Source of the DNA: Allomyces macrogynus ATCC 38327 | Taxonomy: Eukaryota; Blastocladiomycota; Blastocladiomycetes; Blastocladiales; Blastocladiaceae | Direction: 5' to 3' | NCBI GenBank assembly: GCA_000151295.1 | Contig: GG745330.1 | Coordinates: forward strand, 1,834,201 to 1,878,531 | Length of the DNA: 44,331 nt | Shown here: in pieces, positions 1-10,506 of the stretch | How positions within the stretch are numbered: position 1 is the stretch's first letter | Layout of the letters: each line of letters starts with the position of its first letter | The notes under the pieces: generated by a model | What the model was told of the DNA's origin: nothing | The model's database searches: none | What the model saw: only the letters and a program-made list of their open reading frames with translations | Translations under genes and position numbers: made by a program

Positions 1-2028
1 ACGTACTCAAAGTACGCCGCAATATCCTCGCTCCCGCTCGCCGTCGCCGCCTTTGTCCGACTCGAGTTCGGCACCCTACACACACCACACGCGTATCAGT
101 TCACTGTCCAAGACTTCACTCCCTCCGTCGCACCAAGCAAAAACGTACACGGCATGGTACGCGCGCCGCAATACCTCGCGCGACACGATCCCCTCCCCCA
201 GCGGATCCAACCTCCGGAACGCCTGATCCACAATCTTGATCCGCCTTTCCGACGGCTCACGCGTACGCAACATCCGCACCAGCTCATTCAAGTCAATCTC
301 CACCGCGCCTGGTTCCGCCAACTCGCACCATAACCCATCCGCCACTTCGGGGGGACAATGCACGACGTCAGCAAGCGCCTGCACGAACGTCGTCCGCGGC
401 ACACGGCCGTCGGGACACGCACGCTGCAACACGCGGCGCAGGAGCGGGAGCGGCCGCGACACGGTCGATCCGGGCGCGGATATATAGGACCGCACGAGGT
501 GCAGGGAAGAGGAGTGGTGTATCGCAGCAGTTGTGCGCACTGCGTGACCGTCACGCACGCCCAGACTCACGGGGGACGCGAACGAGAAGGTCGTGGCCGG
601 GTCGTACGTCGCGGCGGTTGTGGTGGGGTGAGCCGCGGGCGCGGCGGGGGAGACCGGACGGTGCGCGAGCCCAAGACCGCCGAGAAGCGACGCGGTGGTA
701 CCCGCGGGGGCGGCTGCGGCGCCCGTCCGCCGCCCGCGTGGGGTTGGGCGCGGGACGTCGTCGCGGTCCCACGGTTTCGGGAGGGTGTAGCTGGACGAGG
801 ACGGGGTCAGCGCGGGAGTCGTTTCGTGCGATCCAAGCGGATTCGTCCGCTCACGATGCGCAGCCGTGGGGCGGGTGTCGATGACGGGCGTGACCGCGCG
901 CGCCAACGGCGCCAGGTTCCGGTCGCCGTCGGTGAGCCGCATTCCGTCGAGACGGTCGGCCAGTGGGGACATGACGCGCGTCGTGATGTCGTACTGCCGC
1001 GAGCTCGCCGCGAGCCGGTCGTTGGCGAGAGCCGCTGCGGCATCGAGTTCCGTGTCGGTCGCCGTCGAATGCATGCGCACATGCCCATCCACGGCGTCAG
1101 TCGACTCGGTCCACGCCCCCAAGATCCACTGGTCGAGCTCGCGGTCCGAATCCGCGGCAATCCTCACGAGCTGGTAATACTGGTGCCAGTCGCGTCGCGT
1201 CACTTCGAGGTCCAGCTCAAACGAGCTCAGAAACTCGACAAGCACGTCCACTGCATTGCGCCGTCCACTGACCACGTCCGGGTGGTTCTCGGCATTGAAC
1301 CGGCGGCGCACGTCGGATGCGCGCACGCGCGCCTGGACCATCGGGAACGCGTCAAACACCTTGTCGAGAATCGAGACAGTGCGGCGGTCGAGTGGGGAGC
1401 GCAAAAAGTCGACAACGCGCGTCACGGGAACGAGGTTGCGTCGGCGCTCGTCGAGCTCGTTGAAGATGAGCGCCGATTCGGGGCGAGAGAGCGCAAGACG
1501 GTGGTCGCCGAGCACCTGCTCCCATTTGGCCAGGGACAGGTCGCCGTAGTAGGCCGCGGCGTGCAGGTGCCGCACGAGCGCGAAGACGCCCGTGATGCCG
1601 CGCGCAGCGAGGAGGGTCTGGGTGTGCGTACGAAGCAGTCAGGAATGTGTCCGAGCGAGGCATGGAGTGTGAGAGAAGAGGGCACGTAAACGCACCAGCA
1701 AACGCTCTCGCACTTCAGCCACCTTGTGCGTGTAGGCGACGTAAGGGTCGGCGATGCTGTCGGCGTCGGCCAAGGGCGCGGCAGTCCATGCAGTCGCAGT
1801 TGGCTTGGTGACGGCCGCGGGTGAATGCGCACGGGTCGACGATGCTTGTCGCCCGAGCAGTCGCGTGTCGACGGCGTACGGCGATCCGACGGGGTTACGT
1901 GCGGCCCATGCAGCCGAGGCCGACCCGGGGGGGCGAGTCGAGCGGGCAGCAGTCGAGGTTGTGACCGGCGTGCGGCCGCGAGTCGTCCTGGAGCTGGTGC
2001 TGCTGCCATAGTTGCCGGCGCCGAGCAT
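1..2028 (-). CDS. Calcyphosin-like EF-hand protein (3' end outside window)
   Basis: Exon 1 runs from about 2028 to 1696; a 78-base intron (1695-1618, donor GTGCGT, acceptor CCCAG) leads to exon 2 (1617 to about 152). A GTACGT donor follows, and an in-frame stretch after an acceptor near position 70 runs off the left edge. The N-terminal half matches the calcyphosin/CAPS family: an LLAARGITGVFAL helix, then FNAENHP (family: ..NA.KHP) and DSDRELDQWILGAW (family: DSD..F.. ..AW). After a disordered Ser/Pro/Thr/Ala linker a second calcyphosin-like segment begins (IKIVDQAFRRLDPLGEGIV). Most EF-hand loops lack the acidic calcium ligands, so calcium binding may be lost; the last loop (DPLGEGIVSREV) keeps only some. 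Calcyphosins are calcium sensors, some linked to cilia. The start is uncertain: Met at 2028 is preferred, with an in-frame Met at 2124 as alternative. Confidence 0.72.
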
Positions 2029-2549
2029 GGTGGCGAGCAGGTGGAGAAGGTCGTGGAAGCTTGTCGGTGCGTGCTGGTCCAGTCGGCCTCGTTGTCGTCG
2101 TCGCCTTGTCTGGTTTGCCAGCATGCATACGGTCGGGGCCAGCGAGCTGAATGCGATCGCCAGCAGTTAGAGGCGCTTGCGGCGCGGTCATCTGGCGCCG
2201 CGTCACACACGGGTGGACGTCGCGTGGCGTGCCCTTTCGTCGCAAGTGACGCTCGACTTCGTGCTCTCGCCCGCGTCGGCTCCAAGTTCGAACCGCGACG
2301 CTCGCCCGCGCGACCCCCCAGCTCCGCACCGACACAGATTCGACCAACGACGACGACTTGATCAGCAGCACGACGCAGCGCCAGCATCGCGCGCGATTCG
2401 ACTTCACGGCGCCCGTCAAGCGCGTCGCGCTGCACAAGGCCACGCTCGCCGTTTCCACCGCCGCCTGCACTTGCACGCTCAAGGTCCACATCTTCCTGTA
2501 CCTCGCCTGCCCAAGTCTCTTTGCCGGACCCGACACCAAGACCACGGCC
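2029..2549. promoter_or_regulatory. Divergent intergenic region (calcyphosin-like / TFIIIC)
   Basis: About 520 bases separate two diverging genes and must hold both promoters. I see no clear TATA box. The plus-strand frame of TFIIIC is open upstream to an in-frame Met at 2358, but that segment lacks family similarity, so it is treated as leader. Confidence 0.4.
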
Positions 2550-5500
2550 ATGGAAGACCTGATCGACTTTGTGATCCGCGAAACCGCGCTCGAGGGCGCG
2601 CGCGGCGCCTCGCTGCCGCGGCTCTGGCACTTTGTGCAGTGCTTTCTCAACGGCACCTCGGTCCACCCGTCGGCGCGGTACGTGCCGCCGCCGCCTACCG
2701 TTACCGTACCCGAACCCCTCCCTGCTGCCGACGATGCAGCCACCCCGCAGCTCCCGCTCGCCGCTCCCGCGCGCGACTGGACACCGCCGCTCGACAAGCC
2801 TTACCAGACGTACGTCTGGGCGCAGCTCGTCGACGAAGTGCACGGTGGAGCCGGGAAATTGCGCATCTGCCAAGTGCGCACCGTCCAGCACCGCGTCGTC
2901 TCGCGCAAATCGGCCGCGCAGAAACGCCGCGCTGCGGTCTCGGCTGAGGCGCTCGCGCACGTCTCAGCGGTCGCCGCGGCCGCGAATGACGGGGACGACG
3001 GCACGCTCGTCACGACCGTGCACGAGGCGACGCCGCTCGCCGACGAGGATTTGGGTTTGGCGCTCGATGCACTCGTCGACAAGTATGGCGAAGAGTTGCG
3101 GCTCGTCGTGCCCGAACAACACCGCAGGACGATGGTTGTGGGCGAGGGATTTGTACGTTTCTGTGTCGCACAGAACAGCACGGCAATCAACTAACTGGCC
3201 TTGTTCTTACCCCTACCAGAGCATCGCGTCCAAGCAAATCTACTCGGTCCTCGAAGAAATCGTGCGGTGGCGCGCCGTCGGGATCACGCAGGCCGAGCTC
3301 TCCAAGCAGCTCGGGTTCGACCCGCGATCCACCTTCCACTACATCAAAACGCTGGCCGCCAAGCACCGAATCGTGAAATTCCCCGTCGTGCACCGCGGCA
3401 ACTACACACAGCTCACGCTCGCCGCGCAGTTTGCTCACTTGAACGACGCCTACATGGCCACGCTCGCCGGCGCCGCCAAGGACATTGCCAACGGACCCAG
3501 CACCGCGGGTTCCAACCCTACCCCACCGCTGCCCGCGGCGGCCGCGACCGCAGGGCCAGACGGCGCCGCCGCTGCGGAAGAAGATGACGACCTCGACGAC
3601 CTCGAGGACGACGACGAGGACGCGATTCGGCTCACCGAGACGGTCAAGTGCACGTTCCTGTTCTTCAACGGCGGGACCGGCGCCGCGACCGACGCCAGCG
3701 GCGCCAACGACGCGGCCGTGGCCGCGGCCGACCACGCTGCGGGCGCTGCCGCCGACGCGGCCGCGCGCGCGCCTGAAACCAAGCCGGGCCTATTCGCCGC
3801 GCTCGTGCGGGCACAAGTTGTGCGAGCTCCGCTCCTCTCGCTCGCGCCGAACCAGATGCTGGTTGCCGAGGACTTGATTCATGCGCTCGGGTTGCAGCCG
3901 GCGCAGTACCCGCGACAGCGGAAATGGTTCAACCGCACGGTCGCGGACTTGGTCCAGCGCGGACACGTGCAGCGCGTGCACGCACCGAAAGCTGAGGGGC
4001 ACGGCCGCGGGTTCGTCAATTGCATTCGACTGCTCAAGCCGTACACGCTGTCGCGCCGAAAGACGATGCCAACGCTCCTCGCTGACGATGCGGGCGACGA
4101 CGTGGTCATGGGCGAGAGCTCGGCATCCGCCGCGACTGCCAACGCAGCAGAAACAACTGTGGCGTCACCCGACGCTGCCGCTGCCGCTGCCGCCGCGAAC
4201 GCCGATGCGCGCTCGCCCGCGGGCATTCTCGCCGACTTGCCGTTCGAGTACCAAGTGCACCGCCTCCTCGCGGCGGCCGGCGAGCGCGGCATGACCGGCC
4301 GCCAGTTGCGCAGACATCTCGGCAACATTGCCGCGCGCCCATTCAACAAGTGCATGGAGCGGCTGATTGTCTTGCCGGGCAAACCCGCGCCGCCGCCGCC
4401 GCCGCCCGGCGCGAAACACACGGCGCTCACGCTGCAGCGCATGCCCGAGATCCGCGGCCGCGAGCGGCGGTACCGGTACTACACGAACGAGGCGATGCTC
4501 GCCAAGCAGGCCAACGACCCGGAGCTCAAGGCACTGTTTGCCGCACAGCAGGAAAAGCAGATGGCGTCGCTTGTCGCGGTGCGGAAACTTGCCTTGGGGG
4601 AGGGCGGTGCGACGGCGGTGACGGAGCCGGCCACGCCCGCGCGCGGTGCCGAGGGCGCGGCCGGGGACGCCATGGACGTGGATGCGGCGACGCCCGAGGT
4701 GCCAGCGACCCCCGTGCCCGCATCGAGTTCGGCGGCGGCCTCGGTCGCGGCGACGCCCGTGACCCTGTCACTGCGCACGTCGCTCGAGTCGCTGAGGCGC
4801 GCGAACGCGATCATGGCGCTCGTCCGGCAGTACCGGATCGTAGAAATCAATCACATCTTCATCCGGCAGATCCAGGACATCTTGACCGCCGACGTCCCGC
4901 CCGTCACGACCGGCGCGGATCCGGCGCCCGCCAGCGGCTGGCAACTCGACAAGAAGACGGTGCTGCGGTCGCTCGAGACGCTGCAGCGCGAAAAGCTCGT
5001 GGAGCTCAAGTGGATTGGGATCCCGATGCTGTCGGGCGGCATGGACCGGAAACAGTTTGCCGTCGTCGTCGATGCGGCGAACCCGGTCACCGACCAGGAA
5101 ATCAACGACAAGGCGCGCGAAGTCGAACGCGAGATCCTCTACGGGCCCGCGGAACCGGCGTGGATTTCGTCCTCGGCCAGGGAGAACGGCGGGACCCCGT
5201 CGCGCTCGGCGCCGCCCGTCATTGCCACGCCCATGGTCCCGAGCGCGCGCACGCGGCGCCGGTCAACGCGCGGTGCGACCACTGCCACCGCCGTTGCGAG
5301 TACCCCCATGCAGCCCAATGCCAGCGGCATGACCGCGTCCGCGGCCGCCGCCGCAGCGGCCGACGCGGCGCCGCACTGGCGCGTGGTGGCCACCGAGTAC
5401 GGGTGGCTCGACGCACGCATGCTCCGTGTCAAGTACCTCTACCAGTACCTGCACGAGCAGACGCGCGACGCCGGGCCCGAGTACGCATTTGATATCACGG

Positions 5501-8500
5501 TGCTGTTCTCGGACATGACGCTCGGCATGTACCTGCAGTTGATTGGTCACATTATCCAGTCGCCGGCGCTCACCGAGTACATGGAGCACCATCTCGACAC
5601 GCCGCTGCGCAACGTGCGCGACGATATTCGCGCCGAGTTGTTGGGGACCGACCGGCTCAAGCGCCGGTTCCGGTTCCACGTCACGCACATGATCAACGTG
5701 CTCGTCGCGCTCAACGTCGTCGTCGCCCCCGACGAGCCCGAACTCTACAAGACGGTCACGGAAATGACGCTGCCGAAACGCATTTACCGCGTCCCGCGGC
5801 AAATCGACCTGCTCGACTACCTGGCCCCGCGCAGCGAGCGCTCGCCCGTCGGCACTCGTGACCTGACGGAAATGACCGAAGTCGCTGAGTTCTGGACGGA
5901 ACTCGAGCTCCTGCGCGCGCCGCAGACCACGAGCGCCGGCCCGCGGTCGCGGTCGTCGAGCAAGGGCGGCGACGACGACGATCCCGACGCCGATGTCGAC
6001 GCCGACGACGCCGACGAGCCCGACGACGACCTGCGCCGGCCGAACCGGCAATCGGTCCTCAACCCGGAAGCCGACCCGATCAAGCTGCTCACGCTCCCGC
6101 GCAACTGGCGCCCGCCCCACACCTACACGCGCGAGCAGCGGCGCGCTCTCACAGCCGTTTGCGACCCGGACCACGGCACGACCCCGCTGCAGCACGATCC
6201 CGCGTGCCGCGAACTCGCGCGCAAGACGGGGCTGCACATCAATCGCGTCAAGCAGTTTTTCCGGCGGTTCGAGTGGGACTGGGCGCAGAAGCGCGCGAGA
6301 CAGGCCGGGGCCGCCGGCGCCGCGGTGAATGGCGGCGGCGAGTCGGTGAGCGAACGGGATACGGTGCCGTTTGCCTGGCCCACGAGACGCGGGGCGTCAG
6401 TGTCTCCCGCCGAGCCGCGCCCGGCAAGTCCCGGCACGTCGCTGATTGGCCGGCTCCAGGCGAAGCGCATGCAGAAGCGCGCGGCTGTGGGGACGCCGAC
6501 GCCATCGTCGTCGTCCGTGGCTTCGTCGCCCGCCGTCGGTGCGGCGGCAAGTACCGGTACTACAGCCGCCGCGCCTGCCACCAAGCAGCGCACGGCGTCC
6601 GGCACGGCGGGCTCCGCGCCTGGGATGCCCGACCGCCGGCACCGCAAGCGCACACTGCAGCAGATCAACGCCGACGGCGACGTGGAAGTCGTGCGGCAGA
6701 AACGCACACGGTTCCAGTGGACCGAAACCGAGGACGCGCGGCTCGTTGCGAGCTGGGTGATTTGCACGCACCAAGTCCAGCAACGGCGCGCGCGTGCCGT
6801 GGCCTGGCGGCTTATGGCACACATGTTTTCCGGACGGCCGATCGATTCGCTGCGGCGCCGCGCAACGGCGCTGCTGAAACGGCCCGATGTGCTGGTGCGG
6901 ACCAAGGTGTTGGAGCGCGTGTGGGCCGCGCACATGGACGAGTGTGACGAGTGCGAGGACGTCGATAACCACGAGGAACTCGAGTGTGCGGTCGCGCATT
7001 TGCTCGCGATCAATATTGACGAGGCGGCTGCATCGGCGCCGATCGTCGAGGAGATTCCGGACTCGGTTGAGGACTTGCTCGCGCAGTTCGAGGTGGTTGC
7101 CGACCCGGTCCCGCTGCTCGTCGACCTGGTCGACAATGAACTTACGGCGCGGTCCAAGCTCGTGCACATGTACGAGAATGCGCTCTACGTGCCGCACGTC
7201 GAGCCATGCTCGCGGCAAATGGTGTTTCTCGAAGACGACGGCGAAAAGGCTGGCACACCCACGACCGACCAGGAACCCGACGAGGCCGCCGCCGACGCCG
7301 AGGTTGCTGCCGTCACGCGGCCCGCGACGCGCTCGACTCGTCTCCGGTCGCCGACGCGACTCACCCTGCCGCCGGCAGTGGCCGACCGGCAAGTGGCCGT
7401 GGTCGCGCAATTCCTCAAAATGATTTGCCTGACGCCCGACGCCGAGTACAATTCCGCGACCGCATTCGGCATGCTGCACGCCTACCCGTCGCACATTGTG
7501 GAGCGCGCGCTCACGCAGGCGCAGGACTCGGGCGCACTCGTGCGCATGCGTTCGGCGACCAAGACGCGCGTCGTGCCCGGCCGCACCGTTGCGCTCTCGG
7601 ACCGGTTCCGCGTGCAGCTCTACGGCCACCCGACACAGCGGCAAATCATGGCCGCCGTGCAGTGTGTGACCGACCTGGGCGCGCATATCGCGCGCGCCGG
7701 CGCCGACGTGCAGACGTTTACGCTCGACGAACTCGTTGATGAAGGCGTCATGATGGCCGTGATTGATTTGGTTGTTGGCGGGCACGCGCATATGCGCGTG
7801 CGTGTCGCCCTCCCGACCGTCTGGGCCGCGCCGATCGTCCCGGCACACGCGCGCGACGCCGATATGCACTTGCCCGTGGAAGTCTCGGCGCGGCGCGCGG
7901 ATTTGCCAGCACCGCAAATCACGTGGCCGGCCGACGGCCAGGCGCCGGTGCTGTCGACGAGCAAGCGGCTTGTGCGTCGTGTGCGGAGGCCCGACGGGTC
8001 GGTGCGCGTGCGCGTTGGACAAGAGGGCCACGTGCTCGTGGACCCGACCAACGACGAGGCCATGGCGCAAGTGTGTCTGCGCCGGTTGCCGGACCATATT
8101 GCCGCGGACCCGATGCCCGTGAACGAGGAGGAGGGCGACGAGGATCCGGTGCTCGCGGCAGCCGAGGCGGCACTGCGCAAGTGGATGGTCCCACGCATTT
8201 GGACGAGTATTCGCGGGCACGTGGTGCCGGCGATTGTGCGCAGCGCCATGACCGCGCTTTTGTCGTTCCTTGTCAAGTATCCCGGCGCGCCTTTGGTACG
8301 TGGCGTTTTTTTTTTTCTTTCTGGAGCTGTTGAGATGGGGTTGGCCGGACAGTGGACTGACACGGAAAGGTTTGACTCGGTGTAGACGTGGGTCGTTGAA
8401 CGGTTCGAGCTGTGCCTGCTCAAGACGGAGATTATTGAGCTGCTCGAAATGCTCGAGGCGCGCGGTGCCGTCGAGACGGCCGAGGTCGACGGCGAGGTGT

Positions 8501-8541
8501 ACGTGTACGTGCTCAGCGGGTACTTTGCGAAGGTGCTTTGA
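2550..8541 (+). CDS. TFC3: TFIIIC largest subunit (B-block-binding, TFC3/GTF3C1-like)
   Basis: Three exons: 2550-3152, 3220-8295 and 8386-8541, giving 1,944 residues. Intron 1 opens GTACGT, has a CTAAC branch-type site and ends ACCAG. Intron 2 has a T-rich tract and ends TGTAG. The protein starts MEDLIDFVIRETALEGARG, a winged-helix-like opening. Around residues 202-270 lies the B-block-binding winged helix (IYSVLEEIVRWRAVGITQAE ... RSTFHYIKTL). Acidic and Ala-rich linkers separate further winged helices, and near residue 1360 there is a Myb/SANT-like block (FQWTETEDARLVASWV). The spliced C-terminus (WVVERFELCLLKTEIIELLE) closes the last conserved segment. The TFIIIC complex recognises the internal B box of tRNA genes and recruits TFIIIB for RNA polymerase III. 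Length is close to human GTF3C1 (about 2,100) and longer than yeast Tfc3 (about 1,160). The start at 2550 is the first Met of the conserved region. Confidence 0.9.
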
Positions 8542-8636
8542 ACACAAGAGTGCCCGAAATGGATGGGAGAGGAGTGGTCACGCGCAAAAATTTGTATTTC
8601 TTCACTTTTGTTGTCTCGTTGCGCGGCGTTTGCGCC

Positions 8637-9319
8637 TCAAGGTCCAACGCTGGACCGCATTTTCGCACCAATCTCGACCTTGTGCGCGGAATAGTCCTTC
8701 TCGTCGAATGCGATGTTGATGGTGATCAGCGGCGCAGACTCGAGCGCGCTCTGCGTCTGCAGCTGGGTGTTGCGTTAAGCAATGTACTTGGCAATTCGCG
8801 CAATACCATCGTGTTGGATCCCCACCAGCGTCTTTCCAGCGCGCTCTTTTTCGGCTCGCGCACGAACCAAGCGCGGCGAGGGCAGAAACAGGTTGAGGTG
8901 GAGAATTTCGAGTGGGAGGTGACTGGCAGCGCTCGCATAGTATTGCGCGAAACGGTGGATGGTAGGCGGGTGCGGCAGTTGAGTGCAATACTGGTCGGGT
9001 CGTCCTTGACAAGACGCGGAAAACCGTTCTTGGCCATGTCATACAGGAAATGCTTTTCGGGTGCAGCACGCTTGTCGACAGCCGCGTCCAAAGCGTTTTC
9101 GACAAGCACATCGATCCCTGCTTCTAGATATAGTCGTTTTGCCTCATGCAACAGGTAACATTTCTTCGCGTCCTGATCCGTTACAGTTTCCTTTGCTGCC
9201 AGCTTCTGGAGCGCATCAGGGATTTTCGACAACCTGAGCCAAGACTGTTGTCGCCTCCCCTTTAGCTGTCAGAAGACGTACCTGTAGGTATCCAACAGTT
9301 TAGTTAACTCCTCCTCCAT
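8637..9319 (-). pseudogene. Unrecognised coding remnant, frame broken
   Basis: Exon 1 (9319-9282, MEEELTKLLDTYR) joins across an intron (GTACGT ... CTCAG, 9281-9234) to a good helical frame (LSKIPDALQKLAAKE ... HFLYDMAKNGFPRLVKDDP). Near 9000 the protein-like frame shifts by one base and continues with PPTIHRFAQYYASAASHLPL and LHLNLFLPSPRLVRARAEKE. It then meets an in-frame TAA near 8776 and continues in the same frame (LESAPLITINIAFDEKDYSA) to a TGA at 8639-8637. Neighbouring genes need no such corrections, which favours decay over poor sequence, although an unseen intron could explain the frame change. I do not recognise the family. Confidence 0.45.
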
Positions 9320-9460
9320 CTGCTCCTCCAACTCCCAATTCGAAATGCGTTTCCATCAACGTTTCCTGTGTAGTATGCTCTCAACCAGGGCCACGGCGTC
9401 CGACTCGGGCCGTATCCGCAATAAAATTCTGTTTCTTTTTTCAAGCGTGTATATTGCGGC

Positions 9461-9969
9461 AGGTGTTCTCACCAGGCTACAGCTTTGAGGAGCGCTCCAA
9501 CGATGGGGATCGTGTTTGAGAGTGGCGAGCACGGTCAGCCGACCAAATTACTCCCTCCAAATTTCGAGTTAACCGTGGTCAAGTTTCATGAGCCGCCGTT
9601 GGTCTCTGAGAACGTGCGGTTCCCCGACCCTGCATCAAAGCCAATTGCACAGAACCGGCAGGTGAAAACGTCTTCGTGGCGGCCGGATTTAAACACCTCA
9701 CTCTTGGTGGCAGGTACGTGCAATCCAACGAATTATCCCACTTTGTGACGCTTCCTGACTCCTAACTTGGACTCCATAGTTTGATTGTTCCTGACCGTCG
9801 AAACATGAAATGTATGTAAATTGACTGGCCACCTTGCGTCTCTCTTCTCCTCGTGACGTTCCAATAATTGACGGTTGAATGTTGTAATTAGGAGGAAACC
9901 GAGGAATTCGTTATGAAGTGGCAGTCTGAGCATCAACAGCGCAAAGCCACAGCAGAGAAACGTCCCTGA
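9461..9969 (+). pseudogene. Unrecognised 3' coding fragments, frame inconsistent
   Basis: A pyrimidine-rich tract ending GGCAG precedes an exon-like segment (VFSPGYSFEERSNDGDRV). It runs into a stop unless the frame shifts by one base to the downstream frame (GQPTKLLPPNFELTVVKFHE). That frame ends at a good donor (GCAG/GTACGT, 9711). A CTAAC-TCCATAG acceptor leads to LIVPDRRNMK with a GTATGT donor near 9812. A last segment after ATTAG (EETEEFVMKWQSEHQQRKA) ends at TGA 9967-9969. The phases of these pieces do not join without a one-base change, so I treat them as a decayed gene or a badly sequenced one. There is no recognisable upstream exon and no family assignment. Confidence 0.35.
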
Positions 9970-10506
9970 TTTGTGAGGAACTTGATTAACGGCCCTTTCT
10001 CTCGTCGCGATTTGGCAGTTTGCATTCTCCGAGGATTGTGAGCTGGAATGCGGACGTGAATATTTGGCTTTTGGTTGCGATTTGGGCCTCTGTCTGACAT
10101 GGGAGAAGTCTATCAGTCGAAACCTCAGCATCCAACCCACACTCATTCCAAGAATCATCACCAGCACCCAAGACGCGCGTCGCGCCCGCGGAGAGCGGAC
10201 GTTGCACCAAAGCGCGTGCGTGAGAGGATGCGATTTGCGCAGCTTATTCGGAGAGTATGCGGCCCATAGCGGGTTCATCGTGCACAGCTGCGACAGTCAC
10301 AGCGCAAGGTGGGGTCGCGGCCACGACAGAGGTGGGACGGCGCAGGTCGCTCGAGCGGATCATGGAGGGCGTTTGGCCAGTGCAAGGCGATTGATTCTTG
10401 TGCCGTGAGATAGGTCTGAGCAAGAACGACACACGACCCAAAATTCTCGTTGTATTTCTCCAAAAACCAGCAATGGCGACCCACTGGCAACCCACCACGC
10501 GCATCC
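9970..10506. other. Gene-free stretch, less GC-rich
   Basis: No credible exon, RNA gene or repeat seen. It holds the 3' side of DNA ligase I (transcribed leftwards) and the end of the decayed plus-strand locus. Open frames here have atypical composition and no splice support. Confidence 0.5.

Noticed and set aside
358..1689. 443-codon plus-strand open frame opposite the calcyphosin-like gene
   Set aside because: The minus strand carries clear family motifs and splice sites; the plus frame has none.
6397..8547. 716-codon open frame antisense to TFIIIC
   Set aside because: Mirror of a long GC-rich coding exon; composition is Arg/His-rich, without domains or splice support.
8770..8800. 25-base candidate intron (GTACAT ... 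CCCAG) removing the in-frame stop
   Set aside because: Too short, and its removal would break the frame that is shared on both sides.
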